Source: Halieaceae bacterium (GTDB lineage Bacteria > Pseudomonadota > Gammaproteobacteria > Pseudomonadales > Halieaceae). From it: a DNA stretch of 33,311 bases. Shown here piece by piece: positions 23,555 to 30,939 of this stretch. Numbering within the stretch: position 1 is the first letter of the stretch; every line of letters begins with the position of its first letter. The stretch is from assembly GCA_024640505.1 (NCBI GenBank), contig JAHEEV010000021.1:13817-47127 (forward strand), written 5' to 3'. The translations under genes were made by a program, and so were the position numbers. The notes under the pieces were generated by a model that was given only the letters and a program-made list of their open reading frames with translations, was not told the DNA's origin and searched no databases.

Positions 23555-25006
23555 CTAGCTGGAGAGCGGTGCCAGCTGCCCGGTTTCTGTCTCTTTCCGC
23601 GCCTGGATGGCCGCCATGATCTCTGCATGCCGACCTACGGTCATCGGATAGCGATTGGAAATCATCACCGTCGCCGCAAACAGGATGAACATGACCGGAC
23701 CGGAGAATATCGCGAGGTTCAGGACCGCCTCTGCCGGGACGTTTTCCGGGGTGGCATTCTGGGGAAAGCGTATGATGTCCAGCCCGATACCGGCGAAGAA
23801 GCTGCCCAGTCCATAACTCGCCTTGGTGGCGAAAGAACGGGCGGCGAAAAAGAGTCCCTCCTCGCGTTTTTCACTCTCCAGTTCGTGTTCATCGATGCTG
23901 TCTGACAGCATCGAGTCGAGCAGGATGATGTAGCCGATGAAAAATACCTGGGAAACACCGTTAACGCAGAATACCAGCACGAATTTACTGGTGGTGCCCA
24001 GGTACCCGAGAAGACCCCCGAAGTAGAGTACCTGGGGGGAGAAAGCGAACACGCCGCCCATGATGACGCAGATGGCCAGCGCTTTTCGCTTGTCGAAACG
24101 ACGGGACAGCGCCTGGGCCACCGGCGATGCGAACAGGATGCCGATCAGCACAGAACTGGCCAGTCCGGCCAGGTGTCCCGGCTGGAACTCGAACACGTAG
24201 GTGGCCACGTAGACCAGCAGGGTCTGGGTCACCCCCGCCAGGGTATTAAACATCAGCACGGCGCTAAACAACACCCTGAAAGACGCCTGTTTCAGCGTCC
24301 GGAATACGTCGACGAAGGCCAGCAGCGCGCTACCCTCCCTCCCCTTGTGTACCGGCTTGCTCAGCCGGGGAATTGCACTGCTCGTCCCGAATACGGAGAC
24401 CAGCATCGCCACCGTCCCCAACACGCCACAGAACAGTCCGAAGCGGGGATAGCTGGACTGGTTCAGCATGCCATTGCTGTAGGTTTCGCTCGGTGGAAAA
24501 AAGAAAGCAAAACCGATAACACTGGTGAGAAGGATGCCCGCATAGGTGAAGAACACGCGGTAGCCGATCAGCGAGGTTCGCCCGTGGTAGTCGGTCACCA
24601 GTTCCGCACCCAGCGACAGGTGTGGCACAAAGAAGAGAGTGAGCATCAGCCGGACGAAAATGGCACCGCCGAGCATCCACCAGAAGAGAGCCATCTCACC
24701 CAGGCCAGCGGGAGGCGAGAATAACAACACCATGGCCAGGCCGAACGGGATCGCCCCGGCCAGCATGAAGGGATGGCGCCGCCCCCAGCGGGAGTCGAAA
24801 CGGTCGGACAACTGCCCCACCATCGGGTCGGTAATGGCGTCCACCAGCAGGGCCAGCAGCGCGGCGGTACCCGCCAGGCTGCCGGAGAGTCCCAGCACCT
24901 GGTTGTAGTAGAAAAACAGGAACGTGGTAAACGAGGACTGCTTGATACCATCGGAAAGCTGGCCGACGCCATAGCTCAGTTTGGTCGCAAGTTTCAATTC
25001 AGCCAT
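23555..25006 (-). CDS. GPH-family MFS transporter (MelB-like cation symporter)
   Basis: 483 residues, about 12 membrane helices, inner membrane. The signature of the glycoside-pentoside-hexuronide:cation symporter family is clear: LSYGVGQLSDGI at the start, then DAITDPMVGQLSDR, WGRRHPFMLAG and FVPHLSLGAELVTDY. Members are classically sugar symporters, but many marine and actinobacterial ones occur in lipid or steroid catabolic clusters, which fits here. It is the last gene of the minus-strand unit, starting 16 bases after the SDR stop with no good ribosome site of its own, so translation is probably coupled. Substrate unknown. Confidence 0.88.
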   Translation of the reverse strand: MAELKLATKLSYGVGQLSDGIKQSSFTTFLFFYYNQVLGLSGSLAGTAALLALLVDAITDPMVGQLSDRFDSRWGRRHPFMLAGAIPFGLAMVLLFSPPAGLGEMALFWWMLGGAIFVRLMLTLFFVPHLSLGAELVTDYHGRTSLIGYRVFFTYAGILLTSVIGFAFFFPPSETYSNGMLNQSSYPRFGLFCGVLGTVAMLVSVFGTSSAIPRLSKPVHKGREGSALLAFVDVFRTLKQASFRVLFSAVLMFNTLAGVTQTLLVYVATYVFEFQPGHLAGLASSVLIGILFASPVAQALSRRFDKRKALAICVIMGGVFAFSPQVLYFGGLLGYLGTTSKFVLVFCVNGVSQVFFIGYIILLDSMLSDSIDEHELESEKREEGLFFAARSFATKASYGLGSFFAGIGLDIIRFPQNATPENVPAEAVLNLAIFSGPVMFILFAATVMISNRYPMTVGRHAEIMAAIQARKETETGQLAPLSS

Positions 25007-25022
25007 GGCTGCGCGCTTTCAT

Positions 25023-25850
25023 TCACTGATCGCCATCGGAGAGCACAGCATGCTGGTGATTGATCGACGTGCCTCCATCGACGGGGATTACCGCCCCATG
25101 CGTGTAGGCTCCGGCCCTGGAACTCAGGTAAACGGCGATTCCCGCCATTTCCGCAGGCTCTCCCACGCGCTGCAGCAGGCAGTTCTGCTCTATCTCTTCA
25201 CGAGCATTATCGAACACGTGATCGGTCATCCTGCTGGGGAAAAACCCCGGAGCGATCGCATTGACAGTGATTTTTCTCGCACCCAGTTCCACTGCCAGGT
25301 GGCGGGTCAGGTGGTGTACCGCCGCCTTGCTGGCCGTATAGGCGTAATTGCCGAAACCGTGCACGGTGGGAATGTGCAGTCCTTCCATGGAGCCGATATT
25401 GATCACCCTGGCCGGGTCATCGGAGCGGGCAGCCGCCTGCAGCAGCGGGGTCAGGTCCCGGGTCAGGCAGAACATGGCGCCCACGTTGGTGCGCATCACC
25501 TTGTCGAAGGCTGATTGCGGATACTCCTCGTAGGGCGCGCCCCAGGCCGTACCGGCATTGTTGACCAGGATGTGGAGGCACTGCTCGTCCTTCGTAATCC
25601 GCTCACACAGATCGCGCCTGGCGTTTTCGTCGACCACGTCACCCGGCAGACCGATGCAATCACCAAATCGGCCTAGTTCCTCCGCGGCCTGCAAACAGGG
25701 TTCGGCCTTGCGCGCCGTGATATAGACGCGCGCGCCAGCCTGGAGCAGGCCCTGGCTGATCATGTAGCCGATGCCCCTGGAGCCACCGGTCACCAGGGCC
25801 ACTTTTCCATCCAGGGAAAACAGGCGTTTGATATCGAGACTTTCTGACAT
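25023..25850 (-). CDS. Short-chain dehydrogenase/reductase (classical SDR)
   Basis: 275 residues. NAD(P)-dependent oxidoreductase with all classical SDR motifs: TGGSRGIG (residues 21-28), NNAG near 97, the catalytic Ser in INIGSMEG, YTASK (Tyr-x-x-x-Lys), and NAIAPGFFPSRM. It ends in the usual PVDGG. Closest in style to gluconate-5-dehydrogenase-like or 3-oxoacyl reductase-like members, so it probably interconverts a hydroxyl and a keto group on a cytosolic intermediate. AGAGGAG supports the start. It lies in the decarboxylase operon, 35 bases after the hydroxyacyl-CoA dehydrogenase and 16 before the transporter. Confidence 0.92.
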   Translation of the reverse strand: MSESLDIKRLFSLDGKVALVTGGSRGIGYMISQGLLQAGARVYITARKAEPCLQAAEELGRFGDCIGLPGDVVDENARRDLCERITKDEQCLHILVNNAGTAWGAPYEEYPQSAFDKVMRTNVGAMFCLTRDLTPLLQAAARSDDPARVINIGSMEGLHIPTVHGFGNYAYTASKAAVHHLTRHLAVELGARKITVNAIAPGFFPSRMTDHVFDNAREEIEQNCLLQRVGEPAEMAGIAVYLSSRAGAYTHGAVIPVDGGTSINHQHAVLSDGDQ

Positions 25851-25885
25851 TCTTTCGCTCCTCTGTTCTGTGGCTACTGCCCCTT

Positions 25886-27046
25886 CTAGTGATCGTGAAG
25901 ATACGTCTCAGCTGCCCCTGCCTGCTCAGGCGAAAGACGCCCTGCCGCTACCTCCTCAGCCAGTGCCGCCAGGAAGGGTGCCCTGCCCGTTCGCTCGAGC
26001 ATGGCGAAGGGGCCGGTATCGAGAAAGGTTCCCACCATCCAGGCCCGGTCGATATCTTCCGGTTCCGCAACAGACTGCGCAGCCAGCGTCAGGGCGCTGG
26101 CCACCAGCGCGGTGGCCAGCGGACGGTAAACGTCTGGATAGTGTGCGTCGGAATCGATGAATCCGGGTTGCTTATAGGCCGGCTCCGGATAGTGGTAAAA
26201 GCCTTTGCCCGATTTCATGCCCGCCTCTCCCGCGTCCACCATGGGTTGCAGGAGTTCCAGCACCGCGGGTTTGAAAGTCTGTTGCACCGAGTCACCTGCA
26301 CGGTGCCGCCAGGTATCCAGGATGAGGTCGAGCCCGAAGAGGTCCATCATGCCAAAAGGCCCCATCGGAGCCCGACGTTCCTGCATCCAGGCCCGATCGA
26401 TATTTTCACGGCTCGCCGCGCCGGTGACCACCAGCGCGAGGGCAGCTCGCAACAGCGGGCCCAGCATGGCATTGAGCACATAACCCGGGTGCTCCTTCTT
26501 CAGCACCAGGGGCACACCGGACGTGCTCTTTACATACCGCTCCAGAATTTCAATCACGGCGGGATCGGTGCGCGGACCGGCGACGATATCCACCAGCGGA
26601 GACCCCAGGTGCGAGTGCAGCGCTGCGAAGCGATCGCCCCGGGCCACCACATCCTCGATATCCGACACTTGCAGGACGGAGGAGTTGGTGGTGAGGATGG
26701 TTTTCGCAGGGCAGACCTCGTCCAGCCGCCGGTGTATATCACGTTTCACATCCAGCCGCTCGAAGACCGATTCGCTGACGAGGTCCGCTTCGCGGGTGGC
26801 CTCGACCAGGTCGGGAGTCACCTTCACGCGCTCCAGGGCAGCGGGTATTTCTTCCTGCGAACAGTATCCGCCGCCTACCAGGAAAGCCGCCATCTCGAGA
26901 TGCCTCTGTGGTACCTGCTCGAGCGTGTTGTCATCCACGTCGTAGAGCACCACGCTGTAGCCGGAGATCGCTGCAGCGATGGAGTTGTAACAGCCCATGG
27001 TGCCGGCACCGACATAACAGACCGTACGGATTTCATCGATTGGCAT
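25886..27046 (-). CDS. 3-hydroxyacyl-CoA dehydrogenase, NAD-binding type with altered active-site motif
   Basis: 386 residues. An N-terminal Rossmann domain (GAGTMG, residues 13-18) is followed by two copies of the C-terminal 3HCDH domain (DRAWMQERRAPMGPFGMMD and DRAWMVGTFLDTGPFAML). It would oxidise a 3-hydroxyacyl-CoA to the 3-ketoacyl-CoA with NAD. The usual HFFNP active-site segment reads HSHLGSP: the histidine is kept but Asn and Pro are changed, and NTSS becomes TNSS. The substrate may therefore be unusual, for example a branched or cyclic hydroxyacyl compound, or not a CoA ester at all. It sits 38 bases after the acetoacetate-decarboxylase-like gene, in one operon. Confidence 0.88.
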   Translation of the reverse strand: MPIDEIRTVCYVGAGTMGCYNSIAAAISGYSVVLYDVDDNTLEQVPQRHLEMAAFLVGGGYCSQEEIPAALERVKVTPDLVEATREADLVSESVFERLDVKRDIHRRLDEVCPAKTILTTNSSVLQVSDIEDVVARGDRFAALHSHLGSPLVDIVAGPRTDPAVIEILERYVKSTSGVPLVLKKEHPGYVLNAMLGPLLRAALALVVTGAASRENIDRAWMQERRAPMGPFGMMDLFGLDLILDTWRHRAGDSVQQTFKPAVLELLQPMVDAGEAGMKSGKGFYHYPEPAYKQPGFIDSDAHYPDVYRPLATALVASALTLAAQSVAEPEDIDRAWMVGTFLDTGPFAMLERTGRAPFLAALAEEVAAGRLSPEQAGAAETYLHDH

Positions 27047-27084
27047 GGCGGTACTGCTCCCGAAAAATGTCGTGGGAAGCCATC

Positions 27085-27894
27085 TCAGCGAAGCACCCGC
27101 GGCAATCGGTCCGGCACCAGCAGATTAGTGCTGCCCTTCGCTACGGTGGCGGGCAACCACTCCAGCACCGGCAGGTCGGCCAGGGCATTCACGATGTGGA
27201 ACTGGGTCGGGTTCTGCTCCCAGGTAAGGTGCTGCCATTCGGCTCTGCCCTCCCCCACCCAGGCCTGGTCGATGACACTCTCGGAGGGATAGGTCGTTGC
27301 CTCGCTGACGCTCTGGCCGAAACCCAGGATGCCGGGCAGGAAGCGCCAGGCCATCGGGTTTTCCCGCCCGGCCCTGTTTTTTTCATCGACGGCGAGTTCC
27401 TCCGGGGTGGGATCACGCAGATGGGAGACATCGATATCGAGAAACGTGTGACCGAAGTGGCTGGCACCGGCGTGCCAGTCACCGTCGATAACACTGTGGT
27501 CCCCGATATCGGCAAACACCTTGGGAATCCCCTGCAGTTCCCGGCCGGTCAGAATCGGGTCGGCCAGGTTCTCCCAGATGACCAGGGTGTAGTGGCCGGC
27601 ACAGTTGTCCTGGTCACCTTCGAAAACCGCATTCGCGTTCACTGCAATCATGTTGTAGCCGTGCCCCGCGAGCCAGTCGACCTGGCGGTTGCAGGCGTAG
27701 GTGATCGTCACGATGGGCTCCTCACCCACCGCAAACAGCCCGGGCAGGTAGGTGGCCAGTTTGTCCCGGTCGGTCACGAAAGCAACGCTCATGGAGGTCA
27801 CGTCGCGATACCAGAGTGTGGCCCGGGGTGATTGCGGCCGGGGGCCGAAATGCGCCGGCATCATGTGGGTGGCGTGAGGATCGAGTTCATGCAT
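27085..27894 (-). CDS. Acetoacetate-decarboxylase-like protein
   Basis: 269 residues. The family core is clear: PGLFAVGEEPIVTITYACNRQVDWL, YNMIAVNANAVFEG, and GRELQGIPKVFADI with Lys125 at the place of the Schiff-base lysine. In Clostridium acetoacetate decarboxylase a second lysine follows at once; here it is valine, as in many members of the wider superfamily, some of which are not decarboxylases but aldol-type enzymes or hydratases. Decarboxylation of a beta-keto acid is possible but not certain. It is the first gene after operator 3 and probably leads an operon with the hydroxyacyl-CoA dehydrogenase, SDR and GPH transporter. Confidence 0.85.
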   Translation of the reverse strand: MHELDPHATHMMPAHFGPRPQSPRATLWYRDVTSMSVAFVTDRDKLATYLPGLFAVGEEPIVTITYACNRQVDWLAGHGYNMIAVNANAVFEGDQDNCAGHYTLVIWENLADPILTGRELQGIPKVFADIGDHSVIDGDWHAGASHFGHTFLDIDVSHLRDPTPEELAVDEKNRAGRENPMAWRFLPGILGFGQSVSEATTYPSESVIDQAWVGEGRAEWQHLTWEQNPTQFHIVNALADLPVLEWLPATVAKGSTNLLVPDRLPRVLR

Positions 27895-27966
27895 GTTGGA
27901 TTCCCGGGTCTACTGGCGCACGCGCCACAGGAGGACGGCACGTCCTGGTTCAGGGTAATTCAGGTA

Positions 27967-27975
27967 AGAGTAGCA
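27967..27975 (-). promoter_or_regulatory. Candidate extended -10 of the decarboxylase operon promoter
   Basis: On the minus strand TGC plus TACTCT starts 19 bases after operator 3, the same spacing as at operator 2. The hexamer itself is weak (three of six). Predicted start near 27960, leader of about 66 bases. Confidence 0.42.
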
Positions 27976-27994
27976 AATGAGCACAGCGCACACC

Positions 27995-28010
27995 TGTCAC
28001 CCAGGTGACG
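27995..28010. promoter_or_regulatory. Palindromic operator 3 (CRP/CooA-type)
   Basis: TGTCACCCAGGTGACG, 15 of 16 bases identical to operator 1. It lies in the 136-base gap between the Crp-like regulator gene and the decarboxylase-like gene on the same strand, giving that downstream operon its own promoter. Confidence 0.72.
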
Positions 28011-28030
28011 CCCCGGGGCGACGGCGGCCA

Positions 28031-28732
28031 TTACTCGAAAAGGTTGATTTCCTCTTCCAGGCCCCGGATATCGCGGATCAGCAGGCGATCATCCCGGATA
28101 ACCACCAGCCCCCTCGCATTCCATTCGCGGAATATTTTATTGACCCGCTGGCGGGAGCCCAGGGCGAGGCGGGCAAAGTCATTCTGGCTCACCTTGATGT
28201 CCAGCAGGATGCCATCATCGACTTTCTCCCCGTGCTCTGCAGCGAGCGCGAGCAAGCGCCCCGCCACCCTGGAATGGAGCGGATAGAACAGGATGCCCGC
28301 CATCAATTCGTGGAAGCCCCGCAATACCTCCTGGGTATAGATGAACAGGTTACGATAAAGCAGCGGATGCTGCTGCCCCACTGCCAGCACGACATCACGG
28401 GGGATAAAGAGCATCTCGGAGGGCTCGATCACCCGGGCATCTATCACCCGGCCCTCGTCCCCGACCAGCCCGGGCTGCCCCAGCCAGGTGTGCGCTTCGT
28501 GATCCACCAGGGCGAACTCCTGCCCGTTGGGGCTCGATATGGAAACCCGGACCCGACCCGTGAGGATGCAACAGACTTCGGTAGTGGGCAGACCCTGTTC
28601 ATACACGTAGCTGTTGACCGGCATGGACCTGACCTGGGCGGCGGCGGCAAGCGTGTCCAACGCAGACTCCGGCAGGCCTTCGAACCAGGGGGAATCGGCG
28701 ATGATGTCACGGGGCGGGGTCGTCAGTGCCAT
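28031..28732 (-). CDS. Crp/Fnr-family transcriptional regulator with CooA-like DNA reading head
   Basis: 233 residues. An N-terminal cyclic-nucleotide-type beta roll (about 15-125), a long dimer helix and a C-terminal winged helix (VSQNDFARLALGSRQRVNKIF). In the recognition helix Arg194, Gln195 and Lys199 stand where CRP has Arg180, Glu181 and Arg185. CooA also has Gln at the Glu181 position and reads TGTCA half-sites, matching the three operators here. CRP's cAMP-contacting residues (GELGLF...RS) are replaced by GQPGLV...VI, so cAMP is unlikely and the effector is unknown. There is no Fnr-type N-terminal cysteine cluster and no obvious haem ligand pattern. The start lies three bases after the alcohol dehydrogenase stop. 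Confidence 0.9.
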   Translation of the reverse strand: MALTTPPRDIIADSPWFEGLPESALDTLAAAAQVRSMPVNSYVYEQGLPTTEVCCILTGRVRVSISSPNGQEFALVDHEAHTWLGQPGLVGDEGRVIDARVIEPSEMLFIPRDVVLAVGQQHPLLYRNLFIYTQEVLRGFHELMAGILFYPLHSRVAGRLLALAAEHGEKVDDGILLDIKVSQNDFARLALGSRQRVNKIFREWNARGLVVIRDDRLLIRDIRGLEEEINLFE

Positions 28733-28735
28733 CGC

Positions 28736-29680
28736 TCAGGGCTCCAGCACGACCTTGATTGCCCCCGCCGCGCGATCTGCTGCCAGGGCGAAGGCCTCCT
28801 CGGCCGCGTCCAGGGGCAGGCGATGGCTTATCAGCGCAGCGGCAATCTGCGGGTGGCGACCCAACAGCTGGGCGGCCACATCCACATCCCGTGACAGGCC
28901 GCGCTGACTGTACATGAAGGATGCCTCGATCGTGAGGTTCTTCATGCTCACCTCGAAAGCGGGCAGCTGCACCCCTTCCCAGTAGGTCGCCAGGAGCAGC
29001 AGACGGGCCCGCGGGCCACACAACCCCACGGCTTCCGCCAGGGACCCGCTGTTGCCGGCGCACTCGATGACAACATCGTATTCACCCTGCGGACCCAGAC
29101 GAGCGCCCAGTTTTTCCGCAGCGACTTTCTGCGCATCGTGGCGTGCAGCGACAGCCACCTCTGCGACCACCGGGGCGCACAGGGCGGCAGCGCAAAGACC
29201 CAACGGCCCGGCGCCGATGATCGCGACCCGGCTCCGGGAATCCAGCGACAGGCGCCGGATACCGTGGGCCGCCACCGCCAGCGGCTCCACCAGGCAGGCG
29301 TCCTCCGCCCGCACGCTGCCGGGCAAAGGCACGATGCAACGTTCCGGAACGAGGATCTCCTCGGCCATGCCGCCGTCGAGTCCCACGCCGTGGACAACGG
29401 CAGCACCCTGTCGGCACATGCCGTAGTCTCCCTCTACGCAGCGGTCACAATGACCGCAGGGCGACAGGGGCTCCAGCGCCACGGCACGGCCATCAGGCAA
29501 CACGCCCGCGACCTCATGGCCCAGGGTACGGGGGAGATCAAATCCGGCATTGACCATATGCAGGTCCGAAGCACAGATCCCGGCTGAGCGAACTTTTACC
29601 CTGACCCCCGCCCCGACCGGCGGCGGGATATCCACCAGCTCGATCCGTTTGGCGTGAGCACAGCTGCGTACGGCCTTCAC
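28736..29680 (-). CDS. Zinc-dependent alcohol dehydrogenase (MDR family)
   Basis: 314 residues, slightly short for the family (about 340). Catalytic zinc ligands Cys36, His55 and Glu56 (GICASD, LGHEVAG) and structural zinc ligands Cys75, Cys78, Cys81 and Cys89 are all present, with a Rossmann motif IIGAGPLGLCAA. It oxidises an alcohol with NAD(P), in the threonine/sorbitol dehydrogenase style. It starts with GTG, with GGAG seven bases upstream. It lies 40 bases after the SDR and three before the regulator, so it is in the same transcript. Probably acts on an alcohol intermediate of the same pathway. Confidence 0.9.
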   Translation of the reverse strand: MKAVRSCAHAKRIELVDIPPPVGAGVRVKVRSAGICASDLHMVNAGFDLPRTLGHEVAGVLPDGRAVALEPLSPCGHCDRCVEGDYGMCRQGAAVVHGVGLDGGMAEEILVPERCIVPLPGSVRAEDACLVEPLAVAAHGIRRLSLDSRSRVAIIGAGPLGLCAAALCAPVVAEVAVAARHDAQKVAAEKLGARLGPQGEYDVVIECAGNSGSLAEAVGLCGPRARLLLLATYWEGVQLPAFEVSMKNLTIEASFMYSQRGLSRDVDVAAQLLGRHPQIAAALISHRLPLDAAEEAFALAADRAAGAIKVVLEP

Positions 29681-29720
29681 CGCAACGCTCCAGTGTCAGC
29701 GATAGCGACCGGGTAAGGGA

Positions 29721-30665
29721 TCACGCTGCGTCGAAATCCCATTCAAAACCCACGAGGCGCTCACTCTCCTCCCACAGCCGCGCCGCGACGGCTTCGTCAC
29801 GAGCATGCCGGGCAATGGCCGCATCCCCGACTGGGCCGCGGGCCCCACCCAGGGAGCGGGGACCATAGTAGGCACCGGGGACTGCTTCCACACCGGCGGC
29901 GGCCAGTACCGTGGGTATCGCGCCCTTATGGGACGGCTGGGCAACCAGCGGGTTGAGAACTTTGTAGAAGGCGTTCAACAGGCCGCTGGGACCCGTGCTC
30001 TGCAACTGCGTGGCGGCATAACCGGGGTGACAGGCGATACAGCTTACCGGGCTGCCCGCCGCTTTGAGTCTGCGATCCAGTTCCAGGGCAAACATCAGGT
30101 TGGCCAGCTTGCTCTGGCCATATGCGCGGCTGGCATTGTAGCGTTTGCGAAACATCAGGTCGTCGAAGTTGATCCTGCCCAGGAGGTGGGCAATGCTGCT
30201 GACCACAACGATACGGCCCTCCGCCCTCTCCACCAGGTCAAACAGCAGCCCCGCCAGGAGAAAATGGCCCAGGTGGTTGGTGCCCAATTGCAATTCGAAG
30301 CCGTCTTCCGTGGTGGTCTGCGGTGTCTGCATGATGCCCGCGTTGTTGACCAGGCCATCGAGGCTGTCCCAACGCTCGTGGATTTCTTCTGCGGCACTGC
30401 GCACAGAGGCCAGGCTGGAGAGGTCCAGGGTAACCACATCCACCGAGCCGGGGCCGGATCGGGCGATATCAGATGCGGCCTGCTCTGCTTTTTGTGGGTT
30501 GCGGCAGGCGATGATGATGTCGGCACCCGCTTCGGCCAGCATCTTCGCCGCATCGAGACCGATACCCGAGTTGCCGCCAGTGATCAGGTATCGCTTGCCG
30601 CTGATGTCCGGAAGTCGATCGGGAGTCCAATTCCTGATGTTGCCGCCTGCCTTTGTCGCATTCAT
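29721..30665 (-). CDS. Short-chain dehydrogenase (retinol-dehydrogenase-like)
   Basis: 314 residues. Motifs TGGNSGIG, NNAGIM, catalytic Ser in VVVSSIAH and YGQSK. The long C-terminus and the GTNHLGHFLL segment place it with the retinol-dehydrogenase/WW-oxidoreductase-like SDRs, which usually act on bulky hydrophobic alcohols. I chose ATG 30665, with AGGAG nine bases upstream, over an in-frame start at 30701. It is the first gene of the minus-strand run and is followed 40 bases later by the alcohol dehydrogenase. No CRP-type operator lies upstream of it, so its promoter differs from that of the decarboxylase operon. Confidence 0.9.
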   Translation of the reverse strand: MNATKAGGNIRNWTPDRLPDISGKRYLITGGNSGIGLDAAKMLAEAGADIIIACRNPQKAEQAASDIARSGPGSVDVVTLDLSSLASVRSAAEEIHERWDSLDGLVNNAGIMQTPQTTTEDGFELQLGTNHLGHFLLAGLLFDLVERAEGRIVVVSSIAHLLGRINFDDLMFRKRYNASRAYGQSKLANLMFALELDRRLKAAGSPVSCIACHPGYAATQLQSTGPSGLLNAFYKVLNPLVAQPSHKGAIPTVLAAAGVEAVPGAYYGPRSLGGARGPVGDAAIARHARDEAVAARLWEESERLVGFEWDFDAA

Positions 30666-30939
30666 GTTTATCTGCTCCTGGGTGGGTGTCACCGGGCGCA
30701 TTCCGGACCCGGCATCCCGGGTCAGGCACGCTTCCGATCATGCGTCATTAAAATGGCGGGCCCGGTGGATTGCAAGCTCGGACAGTACCCCTGCGATCGG
30801 TAGCCCCGGGGCAAGGCCCCTGAAGATGGGCCAGAACGTGACCCGGCAACCATGTCTGCCGCGAGGGGGCGAGACCTTCATCTCCCATTGACGTACAATC
30901 CGGCCTTTCTCCCCATCCCGCGAACGACCACGAGCAACA

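Noticed and set aside
25889-27292. A 467-codon open frame on the plus strand
   Set aside because: Shadow of the 3-hydroxyacyl-CoA dehydrogenase gene; no recognisable protein features.
30687-30702. TGTCA followed by CCGGGC, possible fourth operator
   Set aside because: The second half-site reads GCATT, not TGACA; single half-sites are expected by chance.
30666-30939. Possible small gene or RNA between the SDR and mutS
   Set aside because: No frame with a ribosome site, no tRNA-like fold, and the GGGGC/GCCCC hairpin near 30813 has no T-run; I see nothing convincing in this stretch.
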